Source: Candidatus Hodarchaeota archaeon
GTDB lineage: Archaea > Asgardarchaeota > Heimdallarchaeia > Hodarchaeales > Hodarchaeaceae
Assembly (NCBI GenBank): GCA_016839665.1
Contig: JAEOTU010000177.1
Coordinates: 1-8,066 of the forward strand
Length of the DNA: 8,066 nucleotides
Direction: 5' to 3'
Shown here: positions 1-6,081 of the stretch, piece by piece
Position numbering within the stretch: position 1 is the first letter of the stretch
Layout: each line of letters opens with the position of its first letter
Program-made: the position numbers and the translations under genes
Notes under the pieces: generated by a model
The model's input: the letters and a program-made list of their open reading frames with translations, nothing else
Databases searched by the model: none
Told to the model about the DNA's origin: nothing

Positions 1-284
1 AATCCATTAAATTGGGGAAATGTAAGCATTTCTTTGATTGTTGTTCCAGTTTTTCTGTTGAAGAAAAGGTTTGGTTTTCTCTTATTCAAAATCAGAATAT
101 TAAACACATTCTAAATCTGCTAACATATAATCAATACACCCAAAAAGAAATTTCTTATATAACAGGGAACAGTAAGTCATTAGTTTCATATTATGTCAAG
201 AATTTGGTAAGCAATGGCATCATTGAGAAAGAAAATAACCTATTGCGAATCACTGAAGACTATATTGACCTTAAGAGATATTAG
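1..284 (+). CDS. Winged helix-turn-helix protein, 5'-truncated by the window edge
   Basis: The C-terminal part of a probable DNA-binding transcriptional regulator. The frame is open to the left edge, and the first possible start inside the window is a TTG at 12, so the true N-terminus probably lies outside. Counting from that TTG (90 residues), an opening helix covers about 18-39. The helix-turn-helix follows, with helix TQKEISYIT at 43-51 and a recognition-like helix SKSLVSYYVKNL at 54-65. A short wing (IIEKENNLLRIT) covers 70-81. This is the ArsR/MarR-like fold common in archaeal one-component regulators, often as the second half of a tandem pair. A cysteine cluster (C4, C10, C11) precedes the fold; metal binding there is speculation. 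No ligand domain is visible and targets are unknown. The fold is fairly certain, the regulatory role likely. Confidence 0.7.
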   Translation, partial: SIKLGKCKHFFDCCSSFSVEEKVWFSLIQNQNIKHILNLLTYNQYTQKEISYITGNSKSLVSYYVKNLVSNGIIEKENNLLRITEDYIDLKRY

Positions 285-372
285 ACGTCCAACCTGCCAG
301 ATTTCTATCCTTTGGGTAGTTACATCCTTCGCAACATGTCTTAATTTGTTGTGAATCAGGATTCATTTTCAT
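271..372 (-). CDS. Candidate 33-residue cysteine-containing microprotein
   Basis: A short frame opening with ATG at 372 and ending in TAA at 273-271. It encodes 33 residues with a CCEGC cluster (C13, C14, C17) followed by NYPKDRNLAGW, which looks like half of a small zinc-binding knuckle. A GGGAG Shine-Dalgarno-like stretch lies nine bases upstream of the ATG, which is why this frame was noticed. It fills most of the gap between the first gene and the membrane-protein gene, and its tail overlaps the stop region of the first gene by 14 bases on the opposite strand. With three cysteines it would need a dimer or another ligand to hold a metal. The length is short enough that chance cannot be excluded. 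Function unknown. Confidence 0.33.
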   Translation of the reverse strand: MKMNPDSQQIKTCCEGCNYPKDRNLAGWTSNIS

Positions 373-417
373 TGTTAGTTTCTCCCACAAAGTATACTCT
401 TGCAGAACCTTTCGTTG

Positions 418-430
418 GATTTTATTAATT
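418..430 (+). promoter_or_regulatory. Possible TATA element for the membrane-protein gene
   Basis: An AT-rich stretch (GATTTTATTAATT) lies about 50 bases before the ATG at 475. Archaeal spacing would put the transcript start near 450, leaving a leader of about 25 bases that contains the GGTGA ribosome-binding site at 462-466. The match to an archaeal TATA box is only moderate. Confidence 0.3.
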
Positions 431-474
431 CTCTTCAATAGCAATGCAAATCAGTTTTATTGGTGAAATAAATT

Positions 475-1182
475 ATGCAGATTATGACGGATGACGAAGA
501 AATTTGGACTGAGGAACGCGTCCCTAAGGTTTTTCCTGAAACGTATACAATTCGTGATGCTGGGACAGCTAATATTGATTTACTGAAAAATCTCTTGACT
601 AATCCTAAACGGGCAATGGAATTTCCATTCTGGGTCTATATGACTTTATTTCTCTCAACATTAACAATTTTTTCAACATTTCATTCGACATTAGTAATCT
701 TAACAGCAGAGTTTGTATCTTATGAGCTAGTAACTTTTGCTACTGGGATTTTACGAATTTTTGGAGCTACAATTATCGCTACTCTAATAGCCATACCAGG
801 TGTTGTCCTTTTATGGGTTATAACGCCTCAAATTTCATTCGTATCGACATTTAAACGGTTCTTGTTCTATTATGAAACAGTAGTTCTATTTTCATTATTA
901 GGGGAGGTATTCTTCTGTAAATTTATTATAGACAGCAACATGAAACTGCAACCTTTTATCATTATTTTAGCTGGAGCCATTGCTATCAATAGTTTACAGA
1001 AAGGTCTCGATAATGAGCCTAATATTCAGCTGACGCGCATATTGATTATAGGGATCTTGCTATTGAGCTATATTCAAGCATTTCTCATTGTAGATGACTT
1101 GATCCCGTACTATTTACAGGACAATATTGATAGCCCAATTACTATAGTTATTAAAAGGTTGTTTGAAGCACTTTTTCAGTAG
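475..1182 (+). CDS. Five-helix integral membrane protein, possibly Yip1-like
   Basis: A 235-residue membrane protein. An acidic, soluble N-terminus (about 1-50) contains LLKNLLTNPKRAMEF at 36-50, then come five hydrophobic segments near 52-77, 94-117, 130-152, 158-175 and 186-206, and a short tail. The cytoplasmic stretch with a conserved-looking 'NP' before five helices, and a last loop (SLQKGLDNEPNIQLTR) leading into the final helix, resemble the Yip1 domain family. In eukaryotes Yip1 proteins sit in Golgi/ER membranes and bind Rab GTPases. That family is weakly conserved in sequence, so the assignment is tentative and the function unknown. The start at 475 is favoured over the in-frame ATG at 484 because GGTGA at 462-466 is eight bases upstream. 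The convergent neighbour encodes a GTPase-like fold, which makes the comparison interesting but does not prove it. Confidence 0.75.
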   Translation: MQIMTDDEEIWTEERVPKVFPETYTIRDAGTANIDLLKNLLTNPKRAMEFPFWVYMTLFLSTLTIFSTFHSTLVILTAEFVSYELVTFATGILRIFGATIIATLIAIPGVVLLWVITPQISFVSTFKRFLFYYETVVLFSLLGEVFFCKFIIDSNMKLQPFIIILAGAIAINSLQKGLDNEPNIQLTRILIIGILLLSYIQAFLIVDDLIPYYLQDNIDSPITIVIKRLFEALFQ

Positions 1183-1224
1183 AACATATATTTAGAAGAA
1201 ATTATGGAACATAATAAATCAGGT

Positions 1225-1268
1225 AAAAAACCTTTTATTCTAAACAAGTGAAATTTATGCTCGCTTGT
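1225..1268 (-). terminator. Candidate terminator for the pseudo-GTPase gene
   Basis: In the gap between the convergent genes, ACAAGTG at 1244-1250 can pair with CGCTTGT at 1262-1268 (seven pairs, one of them G-U) around an 11-base loop. Read on the minus strand, the hairpin is followed after about 14 bases by T6 (plus-strand A6 at 1225-1230). Oligo-T alone can terminate archaeal transcription. The hairpin is weak and may be incidental. Confidence 0.3.
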
Positions 1269-1301
1269 CTCATAAAACAATATTATTCAATCAATCAGGT
1301 C

Positions 1302-2135
1302 TTATTTACTTTTTTCTGCTCTTAAGAGTTTTTGTGTCTTGAAACGTTCATAGGATATTAACAGGATTGATAAAGCCCGTAAAATCTTTCTCAACTCTTT
1401 GTCTGTCTCTTTAGACTTGATAAAATGACATTTAATGCCAAACCCATAGTTCCCTCTGGTAATTGGATTAAGATGATTTATAAATGTCTGAACAGATTGG
1501 TTTAATTCCTTCTCGGGCACAGTTCCAGTGGTAACATTGTCTTCTAAGACTGTGATAATAAAAGGAACAGGGCCCAGTCCATTAAAACTCCATAATTCAG
1601 ATACATGTTTATTTATAATAGTATGAATGTCACTTGTGTCGGTAAAGGGAGGAAGAACAATAATTCCTGCGTCGGAACCGTTGATTACAGTTTTTATTTT
1701 CTCAGAATGCTTATCTGTTGTTATAGCATTTAAAGAAAATTCTAATTCTCTTCCCCCAACTTTTAAGAGGGTACGATCAAAACTTCTAGAAATTGTTGAC
1801 TCCATACTTATAATCGATACTTTGTATTGAGTAGCTGCTTTGTCGATTTCTTGGACATCTGAAGAGGGTACTGAAGGTGGTACTGAAATTGGTTCAGAGA
1901 TAGTCTCAATGATTTTTTCTTCCTTTGGCAATTCCTGAATACTTGCTTCAGAAAGTGTTTGATGTTTTGAGAAGCCATTGAGATCTATCCCCAATCTATC
2001 GTCCACCTCGTCAGTTTCTGTTATCTCCCCTTGTTGGATTTTGGTTAATGTTGCGTAAATCGATGAGGTACTTGAGGTACTCAGTAATTTCTCAATCTTA
2101 TTCAAATTAATCTTGTCATCTGAGTTTTTAGTCAT
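1302..2135 (-). CDS. Ras-like pseudo-GTPase domain protein with disordered N-terminus
   Basis: A 277-residue protein. Residues 1-100 look disordered: a Ser/Thr run near 19-25, many acidic residues, and a Pro/Ser stretch (EPISVPPSVPSS) at 81-92. From about 103 the order of elements follows a small GTPase. There is a first strand QYKVSIIS, a strand pair near 122-137, and then INGSDAGIIVLPPFTDTSDI at 151-170, matching the 'ADaiIlVfDvTdpeSf' region. The helix and strand NKHVSELW...VPFIITVLEDN (175-200) match the 'W..el....PiilVgNK.D' region. GIKCHFIKSKETDKELRKIL (233-252) matches the final strand and helix. The nucleotide motifs are missing: the P-loop position reads SMESTISRS with no GKS/T, DxxG is absent, and NKxD is replaced by VLEDN. 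It is therefore unlikely to bind GTP conventionally and may be a scaffold or partner protein. No convincing Shine-Dalgarno precedes the ATG. The fold assignment rests on reading by eye. Confidence 0.7.
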   Translation of the reverse strand: MTKNSDDKINLNKIEKLLSTSSTSSIYATLTKIQQGEITETDEVDDRLGIDLNGFSKHQTLSEASIQELPKEEKIIETISEPISVPPSVPSSDVQEIDKAATQYKVSIISMESTISRSFDRTLLKVGGRELEFSLNAITTDKHSEKIKTVINGSDAGIIVLPPFTDTSDIHTIINKHVSELWSFNGLGPVPFIITVLEDNVTTGTVPEKELNQSVQTFINHLNPITRGNYGFGIKCHFIKSKETDKELRKILRALSILLISYERFKTQKLLRAEKSK

Positions 2136-2353
2136 ATTAATAACCGACTATAAATCAGGATGTTAAGGTAATTGAAAGCTCAGAGGTTATCACAAACGCT
2201 ATCAAATATAGTCATTTGTATTCACATGAGGTTATCAACTAGCTCGTTACCGATGCTAACCTCCATCATGTCGGATGTAACCCTACATCCTCTATCCTGT
2301 CCATTTGTCACACAAACCTTCAGGAGTGCTTGTTTCTGACTCTACTCTCAATC
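2136..2353. other. Non-coding spacer between divergent genes
   Basis: No frame of useful length with a start is seen on either strand. The stretch must hold the promoter of the minus-strand pseudo-GTPase gene and any promoter for the small plus-strand gene. A TATA-like TTTATAG (minus strand, about 2149-2155) is only some 15-20 bases from the ATG at 2135, closer than archaeal spacing allows for that start. A perfect hairpin lies at 2273-2290 and is listed separately. Confidence 0.4.
2273..2290. repeat. Perfect 7-bp inverted repeat with a 4-base loop
   Basis: GGATGTA at 2273-2279 and TACATCC at 2284-2290 are exact reverse complements around ACCC. The element lies about 60 bases before the small gene at 2354. 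It could be an operator for a dimeric regulator or a hairpin in a leader RNA. No U-run follows on the plus strand, so it is not an intrinsic terminator. Confidence 0.45.
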
Positions 2354-2566
2354 ATGACTTCCAGTGATTCGGTGGATTTATCTAGCCCAAAATTGTCTGC
2401 TCACCTGACCATTTCCCGTAGCTATTGGGACGAATGCGAAAAGCAAGGTCTTTCACCCGTTGGTACTAGACCCGTCTTAGTCATAGATTCTAACGAGTTA
2501 TTACACGATTTACTCTTAAAAATGTTTTCATTTAGAGGATTGAATAAATCTGAGGTTATCGTTTGA
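2354..2566 (+). CDS. Small protein ending in a receiver-like fragment (possible gene remnant)
   Basis: A 70-residue frame from the ATG at 2354; a TTG at 2330 would add eight residues. Residues 39-62, RPVLVIDSNELL then HDLLLKMFSFRG, closely resemble the first strand and helix of a CheY-type receiver domain, where the usual text is 'iLvVDDn..lr..l..mL...G'. The acidic pair reads DS instead of DD, and the frame stops soon after. No phosphoacceptor Asp, Thr/Ser or Lys follows, and the bases beyond 2566 do not continue a receiver in another frame. It may be the remnant of a response regulator or an unrelated small protein. Residues 1-38 are not recognised. Support for translation is thin: the AGGAG at 2322-2326 is too close to the TTG and too far from the ATG. 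Confidence 0.4.
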   Translation: MTSSDSVDLSSPKLSAHLTISRSYWDECEKQGLSPVGTRPVLVIDSNELLHDLLLKMFSFRGLNKSEVIV

Positions 2567-2670
2567 ATAGAAATTTTATAAATTTAACATGTCTTATTCG
2601 TAATATAAAAGAGGCTACAAAATAAAGCAATTTCTTATCAAAAGTAATTTATTACAAGGACAATTTATGT

Positions 2671-2677
2671 TTTATAC
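2671..2677 (+). promoter_or_regulatory. TATA box of the soluble hydrolase gene, suggesting a leaderless mRNA
   Basis: TTTATAC is centred about 28 bases before the ATG at 2702. Archaeal TATA boxes sit about 26 bases before the transcript start, so transcription would begin almost at the ATG. No strong Shine-Dalgarno is present (only AAGGA ending 11 bases upstream), consistent with a leaderless message. Confidence 0.5.
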
Positions 2678-2701
2678 TGAAAGCCAAGGATAGAAGCGCA
2701 T

Positions 2702-3490
2702 ATGGACACCCTGAGGAAGTATGGGGAAGGGCCCTATAGCATTGCGGTCATTCATGGTGGTCCTGGTGCAGGTGGAGAGATGGCTCCAGTAGCTCGTGAG
2801 CTCTCATCTAGTTGGGGTGTTTTGGAACCGATTCAGACAAAGATCTCAGTCGAAGGTCAAATCGATGAACTCAAAATAGTTCTTGAAAAGCATGGAGATC
2901 TTCCCATCACTTTGATTGGTTTTTCTTGGGGAGCATGGCTAAGCTATCTAGTCGCTGCTAAACATCCTGTGGTAGTCAAAAAGCTATTACTCGTCGGAAG
3001 TGGCCCCTTTGAAGAGAAATACACTGAAAAAGTTCAAGAGAATAGGTTGGTTCGTCTTAATAAGGAAGAAAAAGTGGAATATGACTCTGTCATCAAGATT
3101 TTAAGTGATTCCGAAGATACTGGCAAGAACTCGGCGCTTGTGCGCCTTGGGGAATTAACTTCAAAAACTGACGAGTATGATCCTGTATTCTATGAATCCG
3201 AGGACTTATTTAAGTTTCAGGGTGACATCTTCCAAGGTGTGTGGTCGGAAGCAGCAGACCTGAGAAGGAGCGGGAAGCTTTTAGAATTTGGAAAGCGTAT
3301 CAAATGTCCTGTGGTTGCAATTCATGGCGATTACGATCCCCATCCCGCTGAAGGAGTACAGAAGCCTTTATCTTCCATTCTAGAGAATTTTCGCTTTGTC
3401 CTTCTCAAAAATTGTGGACACAAACCCTGGATTGAGCGATATGCGAGGGAAGATTTCTTCAGGATTCTTAAACAGGAATTAGGCAGTTAA
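2702..3490 (+). CDS. Alpha/beta hydrolase with HGGPG motif (S33-like)
   Basis: A 262-residue soluble alpha/beta-hydrolase with no signal peptide or membrane segment. The oxyanion-hole motif HGGPGAGG is at 18-25 and the nucleophile elbow GFSWG at 73-77 (Ser75). The acid is Asp212 in IHGDYDPHP, and the catalytic His240 lies in NCGHKPWIERYA. The insert between about 99 and 195 forms the cap. HGGPG with GxSWG is typical of the proline-iminopeptidase (S33) group, but the cap differs and the substrate cannot be read from sequence; an esterase or other amidase is possible. The DPHPAEGV and CGHKPW signatures suggest a family of their own. The upstream frame is closed by TGA at 2678-2680, so the ATG is secure. 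By hand count bases 2701-2940 are about 49% GC, against about 35% at 541-600, which may reflect transfer. Confidence 0.92.
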   Translation: MDTLRKYGEGPYSIAVIHGGPGAGGEMAPVARELSSSWGVLEPIQTKISVEGQIDELKIVLEKHGDLPITLIGFSWGAWLSYLVAAKHPVVVKKLLLVGSGPFEEKYTEKVQENRLVRLNKEEKVEYDSVIKILSDSEDTGKNSALVRLGELTSKTDEYDPVFYESEDLFKFQGDIFQGVWSEAADLRRSGKLLEFGKRIKCPVVAIHGDYDPHPAEGVQKPLSSILENFRFVLLKNCGHKPWIERYAREDFFRILKQELGS

Positions 3491-3642
3491 TGAGTTGGAG
3501 AAACATTACCAAGATAATACCCTAAGAAAAACAAGATAATTGCTCCGAAGGAAAAAAATATCCCAATTCCTATAAGATAGATAAGAATAGCAATACCCAT
3601 TAAACCATAACCAAAATAAGTCCTGATCGTTATTTCATCCAT
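3487..3642 (-). CDS. Small hydrophobic membrane protein, 51 residues
   Basis: A complete short gene from ATG at 3642 to TAA at 3489-3487. After a polar start (MDEITIRTYFGYG), about residues 13-46 are almost entirely hydrophobic with many Gly and Ile, enough for two closely packed membrane helices (about 14-29 and 32-46). The tail is GNVSPTH. An AGAGGAT ribosome-binding site lies about ten bases upstream. The gene begins 32 bases after the stop of the membrane hydrolase on the same strand, so the two are probably co-transcribed. Its last four bases overlap the stop of the convergent soluble hydrolase. It could be a subunit or regulator of the membrane hydrolase, which is inference from position. 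No family is recognised. Confidence 0.6.
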   Translation of the reverse strand: MDEITIRTYFGYGLMGIAILIYLIGIGIFFSFGAIILFFLGYYLGNVSPTH

Positions 3643-3674
3643 TTTTCAGCATCCTCTCGTTTACTATTACTACA

Positions 3675-5342
3675 TCACAGAAATGGGAAAAAATTGACCA
3701 TTATCCAAGCATAGAAAACACATAAAAAAACTGTTGATCCAAGAATATTTTTCCTTTTGTAATTGCTATGGATATAAACCCATGTAGTCAAGACTTGTTG
3801 GATTATCACAATACATATCATGACTGTTAACGCTAATGATAGAAATTCCCCCCAAGTGAGAAGCGTTATTGGGATTAAGATAACTATGTCCATTAAAATG
3901 CCTATTCCAGTCATTTTAAAATATTCGTCAATTCTACTTTTGGGAGTCAGCTGACTTTGAACTAATCTAAAGTAGGACTCCTTGATAAATAGAAACGGAA
4001 AGAAAAGAATAATCATCATCAAAATTGTTCCAAGTTCTCTTGCAGTTGGAAAAGTTGTGTTGGAATTCCAGTGTGTTATCCCTGTTAATAATGCACAAGC
4101 TAATAGGGCAGCTATTAAACCGTAAATAACTGCCCTTTCAGAATGTGGTGAATATTGGTCTTTAATTTGTGACTGAAGATCTTTCAGAGTGAATTCTTTC
4201 CCTCGAAATACCAAAGCGGAGTAAATGAGTAGTATTCCAATTGCATGCCCCACCATAACCGCAAAAAGCTGATCTCCTGATGAAACTGGGAGCACTGTAC
4301 TAAATAAGTCTCCTGATGCTTGGGAGGCTATCAGACCAATCGAAGAAATAAGAACGTAATAGAAAGTTAATTTTAATACAGAAAATTCAGTCTGTTCTTC
4401 TTTTTTTGGATAATCCTCTTCTGTCTTGAAGATATAATTACTTATATAAACAATTAATACAAAAAAAAGAACCACAGCACCTAATTCTGCTGTTCGAGTG
4501 AAGAATCGGATATAATGAGAACTGAGAATAACATCATCTCCCTCTTCTCCATTGAATGCACGTTCCAACCAATGAACTGTCCCGTAGATGATAGTATAGT
4601 CCAAAGGTTCATTTAGATGCTCCGATGTAGGACTGACAACCACCTTACAAGCGTTTCTAGCCGTGAAGTTCCCATAGGTCTCTCCAATTTTTACACTTGT
4701 TTGGCCTGTATATGTTTTCAATGCTTCTAATGCTCTAGCTGGTGTTGCTCCTTGCTCAAATTGTCCAACAGCCATTAAAAGATTGGGAATTCGACTCAAA
4801 TTATATGAAGAAGAAACAAGACTTCCAATCGCTACTAGTGCATCAATTTTACCTGAATTGTTTTCAACATAATTGAAAGACGCACCTCCGCCCATTGAAT
4901 GACCAACCAACGCATACTTGTCAATATTTCCTAATCCATCAAGATATTCAATAGCAGCCATTAAATCTAATTGCAGTCCATCACGATCACTTAGATATCC
5001 TCCAGAAGAACCATGGCCTCGAAAATCAATGGTAACAACAGTAAATCCTCGTTTAACAAGTTCTATGCTCAATGGTTGCATATGTTGCTTATTACCGCAA
5101 TATCCGTGAGCCACAACTATTCCTGGATGATTACTTAAGTTTTCTTGTGGAGAATAAATATTAGAAACAATCTTTACTCCATCTTCAGCTAATAGTGTCT
5201 TTTGTTGGATCGTGTAAGGATGGCCAAAATCAGCCCAGAAAGTAAAAATGAAAGAAGGTATAATGCCTATAATGAGTATCACTAAGCTGATTATTAGGCC
5301 AGTTCGTTTTTTATTGTTCTTTAGAGTATTAATGACTTCCAT
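3675..5342 (-). CDS. Membrane-anchored alpha/beta hydrolase with multi-helix C-terminal domain
   Basis: A probable serine hydrolase of 555 residues. Positives (KNNKKR) precede an anchor helix at 14-36, so the hydrolase domain should face outside. It carries HGYCGN (79-84), the RGHGSS loop (about 108-113) and the nucleophile elbow GHSMGG (147-152, Ser149), as in Hydrolase_4 / dienelactone-hydrolase relatives. At the usual acid position after a strand ending in LLMAVG there is Glu196 (GQFEQG), not Asp; His257 (TVHWLERAF) is the likely catalytic histidine. Eight hydrophobic segments follow, near 285-303, 321-342, 360-379, 403-421, 435-455, 476-496, 499-523 and 533-553. The substrate is unknown; a lipid, peptide or envelope ester is possible. 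An ATG at 5402 would add 20 residues, but 5342 is preferred. AAGGTAAT lies just upstream of it, and the TATA box at 5405-5414 would start transcription downstream of 5402. Probably first gene of an operon with the 51-residue protein. Confidence 0.88.
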   Translation of the reverse strand: MEVINTLKNNKKRTGLIISLVILIIGIIPSFIFTFWADFGHPYTIQQKTLLAEDGVKIVSNIYSPQENLSNHPGIVVAHGYCGNKQHMQPLSIELVKRGFTVVTIDFRGHGSSGGYLSDRDGLQLDLMAAIEYLDGLGNIDKYALVGHSMGGGASFNYVENNSGKIDALVAIGSLVSSSYNLSRIPNLLMAVGQFEQGATPARALEALKTYTGQTSVKIGETYGNFTARNACKVVVSPTSEHLNEPLDYTIIYGTVHWLERAFNGEEGDDVILSSHYIRFFTRTAELGAVVLFFVLIVYISNYIFKTEEDYPKKEEQTEFSVLKLTFYYVLISSIGLIASQASGDLFSTVLPVSSGDQLFAVMVGHAIGILLIYSALVFRGKEFTLKDLQSQIKDQYSPHSERAVIYGLIAALLACALLTGITHWNSNTTFPTARELGTILMMIILFFPFLFIKESYFRLVQSQLTPKSRIDEYFKMTGIGILMDIVILIPITLLTWGEFLSLALTVMICIVIIQQVLTTWVYIHSNYKRKNILGSTVFLCVFYAWIMVNFFPFL

Positions 5343-5404
5343 TAAGATTACCTTGATGAAGATTAGTAAGCTCAAATTGTGTGGGGAAAATACCTCGATC
5401 ATCA

Positions 5405-5414
5405 GTTTTATAAT
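5405..5414 (-). promoter_or_regulatory. TATA box of the membrane-hydrolase operon
   Basis: The minus strand reads ATTATAAAAC here. With archaeal spacing the transcript would begin near 5384, giving a leader of about 40 bases before the ATG at 5342 and excluding the ATG at 5402 as a start. Confidence 0.45.
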
Positions 5415-5542
5415 TCTGATTGTTTGAGCTAATAAAAGGAAAAAGCGATACTATAAAAAATTGTTGGAAATGCCGTTAATCAAATAATGGTCCAATGATT
5501 TGGTCTTATTGCTCAAACGGAGGGTTGATCAGTGGTAAAGGC

Positions 5543-5553
5543 TTTTATATTAA
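5543..5553 (+). promoter_or_regulatory. TATA box of the GyrI-like gene
   Basis: TTTTATATTAA is centred about 54 bases before the ATG at 5602. The predicted transcript start near 5574 leaves a short leader that carries GGAG at 5588-5591, ten bases before the ATG. Confidence 0.5.
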
Positions 5554-5601
5554 CTGAGATAAGGAGTTTTTGGTTAAAATAAGAATTGGAGAACAGAGAA
5601 A

Positions 5602-6081
5602 ATGATAGTGAAGATTGTAAAACTTGAACCAATGCGTGTAGCTTATACCCACGTGATCAGTAACACACCAGAAGAAGAAGCATGGGCTGCATTGGTTGCT
5701 TGGGCAAAACCCAGAGGATTGTTCGACCATCCTGGAAAAAATACTACTTTCGGTTATAATAATCCACCACCATCTAATCCTGAGTCACCCCGAGAAGAAG
5801 AATACGGTTATGAGTTATTAATCAATGTCCCGCCTGATGTTGAACCTGAAGGTGAAATAGGAATTAAGGAGATTCCAGGTGGTTTATATGCTGTTACTAG
5901 AGCTAAAGGAGTGTGGATTATCTTTCAGGCTTGGGTCTATCTAAATGAATGGCTATCATCAACAGAATACGAATTGGATGAAGAGAATGAACCTGGGTTA
6001 GAAGAATGTATTACTCCTTTCGTTCATGAGGATGAAATGATTTTCGACCTCTATCTTCCAATCAAAATTTCGGTTAGGTAA
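5602..6081 (+). CDS. Stand-alone GyrI-like small-molecule-binding protein
   Basis: A 159-residue soluble protein made of one GyrI-like / AraC effector-binding domain (SHS2-derived fold). Typical features appear in order. They are the first strand VKLEPMRVAYTHV (6-18), the helix PEEEAWAALVAWAKPRGL (23-40), FGYNNPPP (50-57) and the strand YGYELLINVPPDV (68-80). The core strand is IPGGLYAVTRAKG (91-103), the helix IIFQAWVYLNEWL (106-118), and the final strand ends in DLYLPI (149-154). Glu134 or Glu135 (GLEECITPF) is near the usual ligand-contact glutamate. Such domains bind hydrophobic cations and other ligands, as effector domains of regulators or alone as sequestering proteins, and some hydrolyse adducts. 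There is no DNA-binding domain here, so a sensor, sponge or enzyme role is more likely than direct regulation. Its ligand is unknown. Confidence 0.9.
   Translation: MIVKIVKLEPMRVAYTHVISNTPEEEAWAALVAWAKPRGLFDHPGKNTTFGYNNPPPSNPESPREEEYGYELLINVPPDVEPEGEIGIKEIPGGLYAVTRAKGVWIIFQAWVYLNEWLSSTEYELDEENEPGLEECITPFVHEDEMIFDLYLPIKISVR

Noticed and set aside
1627..1830. Plus-strand open frame of 67 codons
   Set aside because: It lies wholly within the pseudo-GTPase gene on the other strand, shows no recognisable motif and is a shadow frame.
2149..2155. Minus-strand TTTATAG as a TATA box for the pseudo-GTPase gene
   Set aside because: It is only 15-20 bases before the ATG, so transcription would start inside the gene, and no good downstream start exists.
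2183..2237. Repeat of GAGGTTATCA at 2183-2192 and 2228-2237, with a near copy at 2552-2561
   Set aside because: Ten-base matches at this distance are expected about once by chance in a window this size, and spacing and context do not form an array.
4918..5109. Plus-strand open frame of 63 codons
   Set aside because: It is antisense to the catalytic core of the membrane hydrolase, whose motifs make the minus strand the coding one.
5545..5730. Minus-strand open frame of 61 codons with several cysteines
   Set aside because: It overlaps the start of the GyrI-like gene and its promoter. The GyrI-like protein is clearly real, so this is a shadow.
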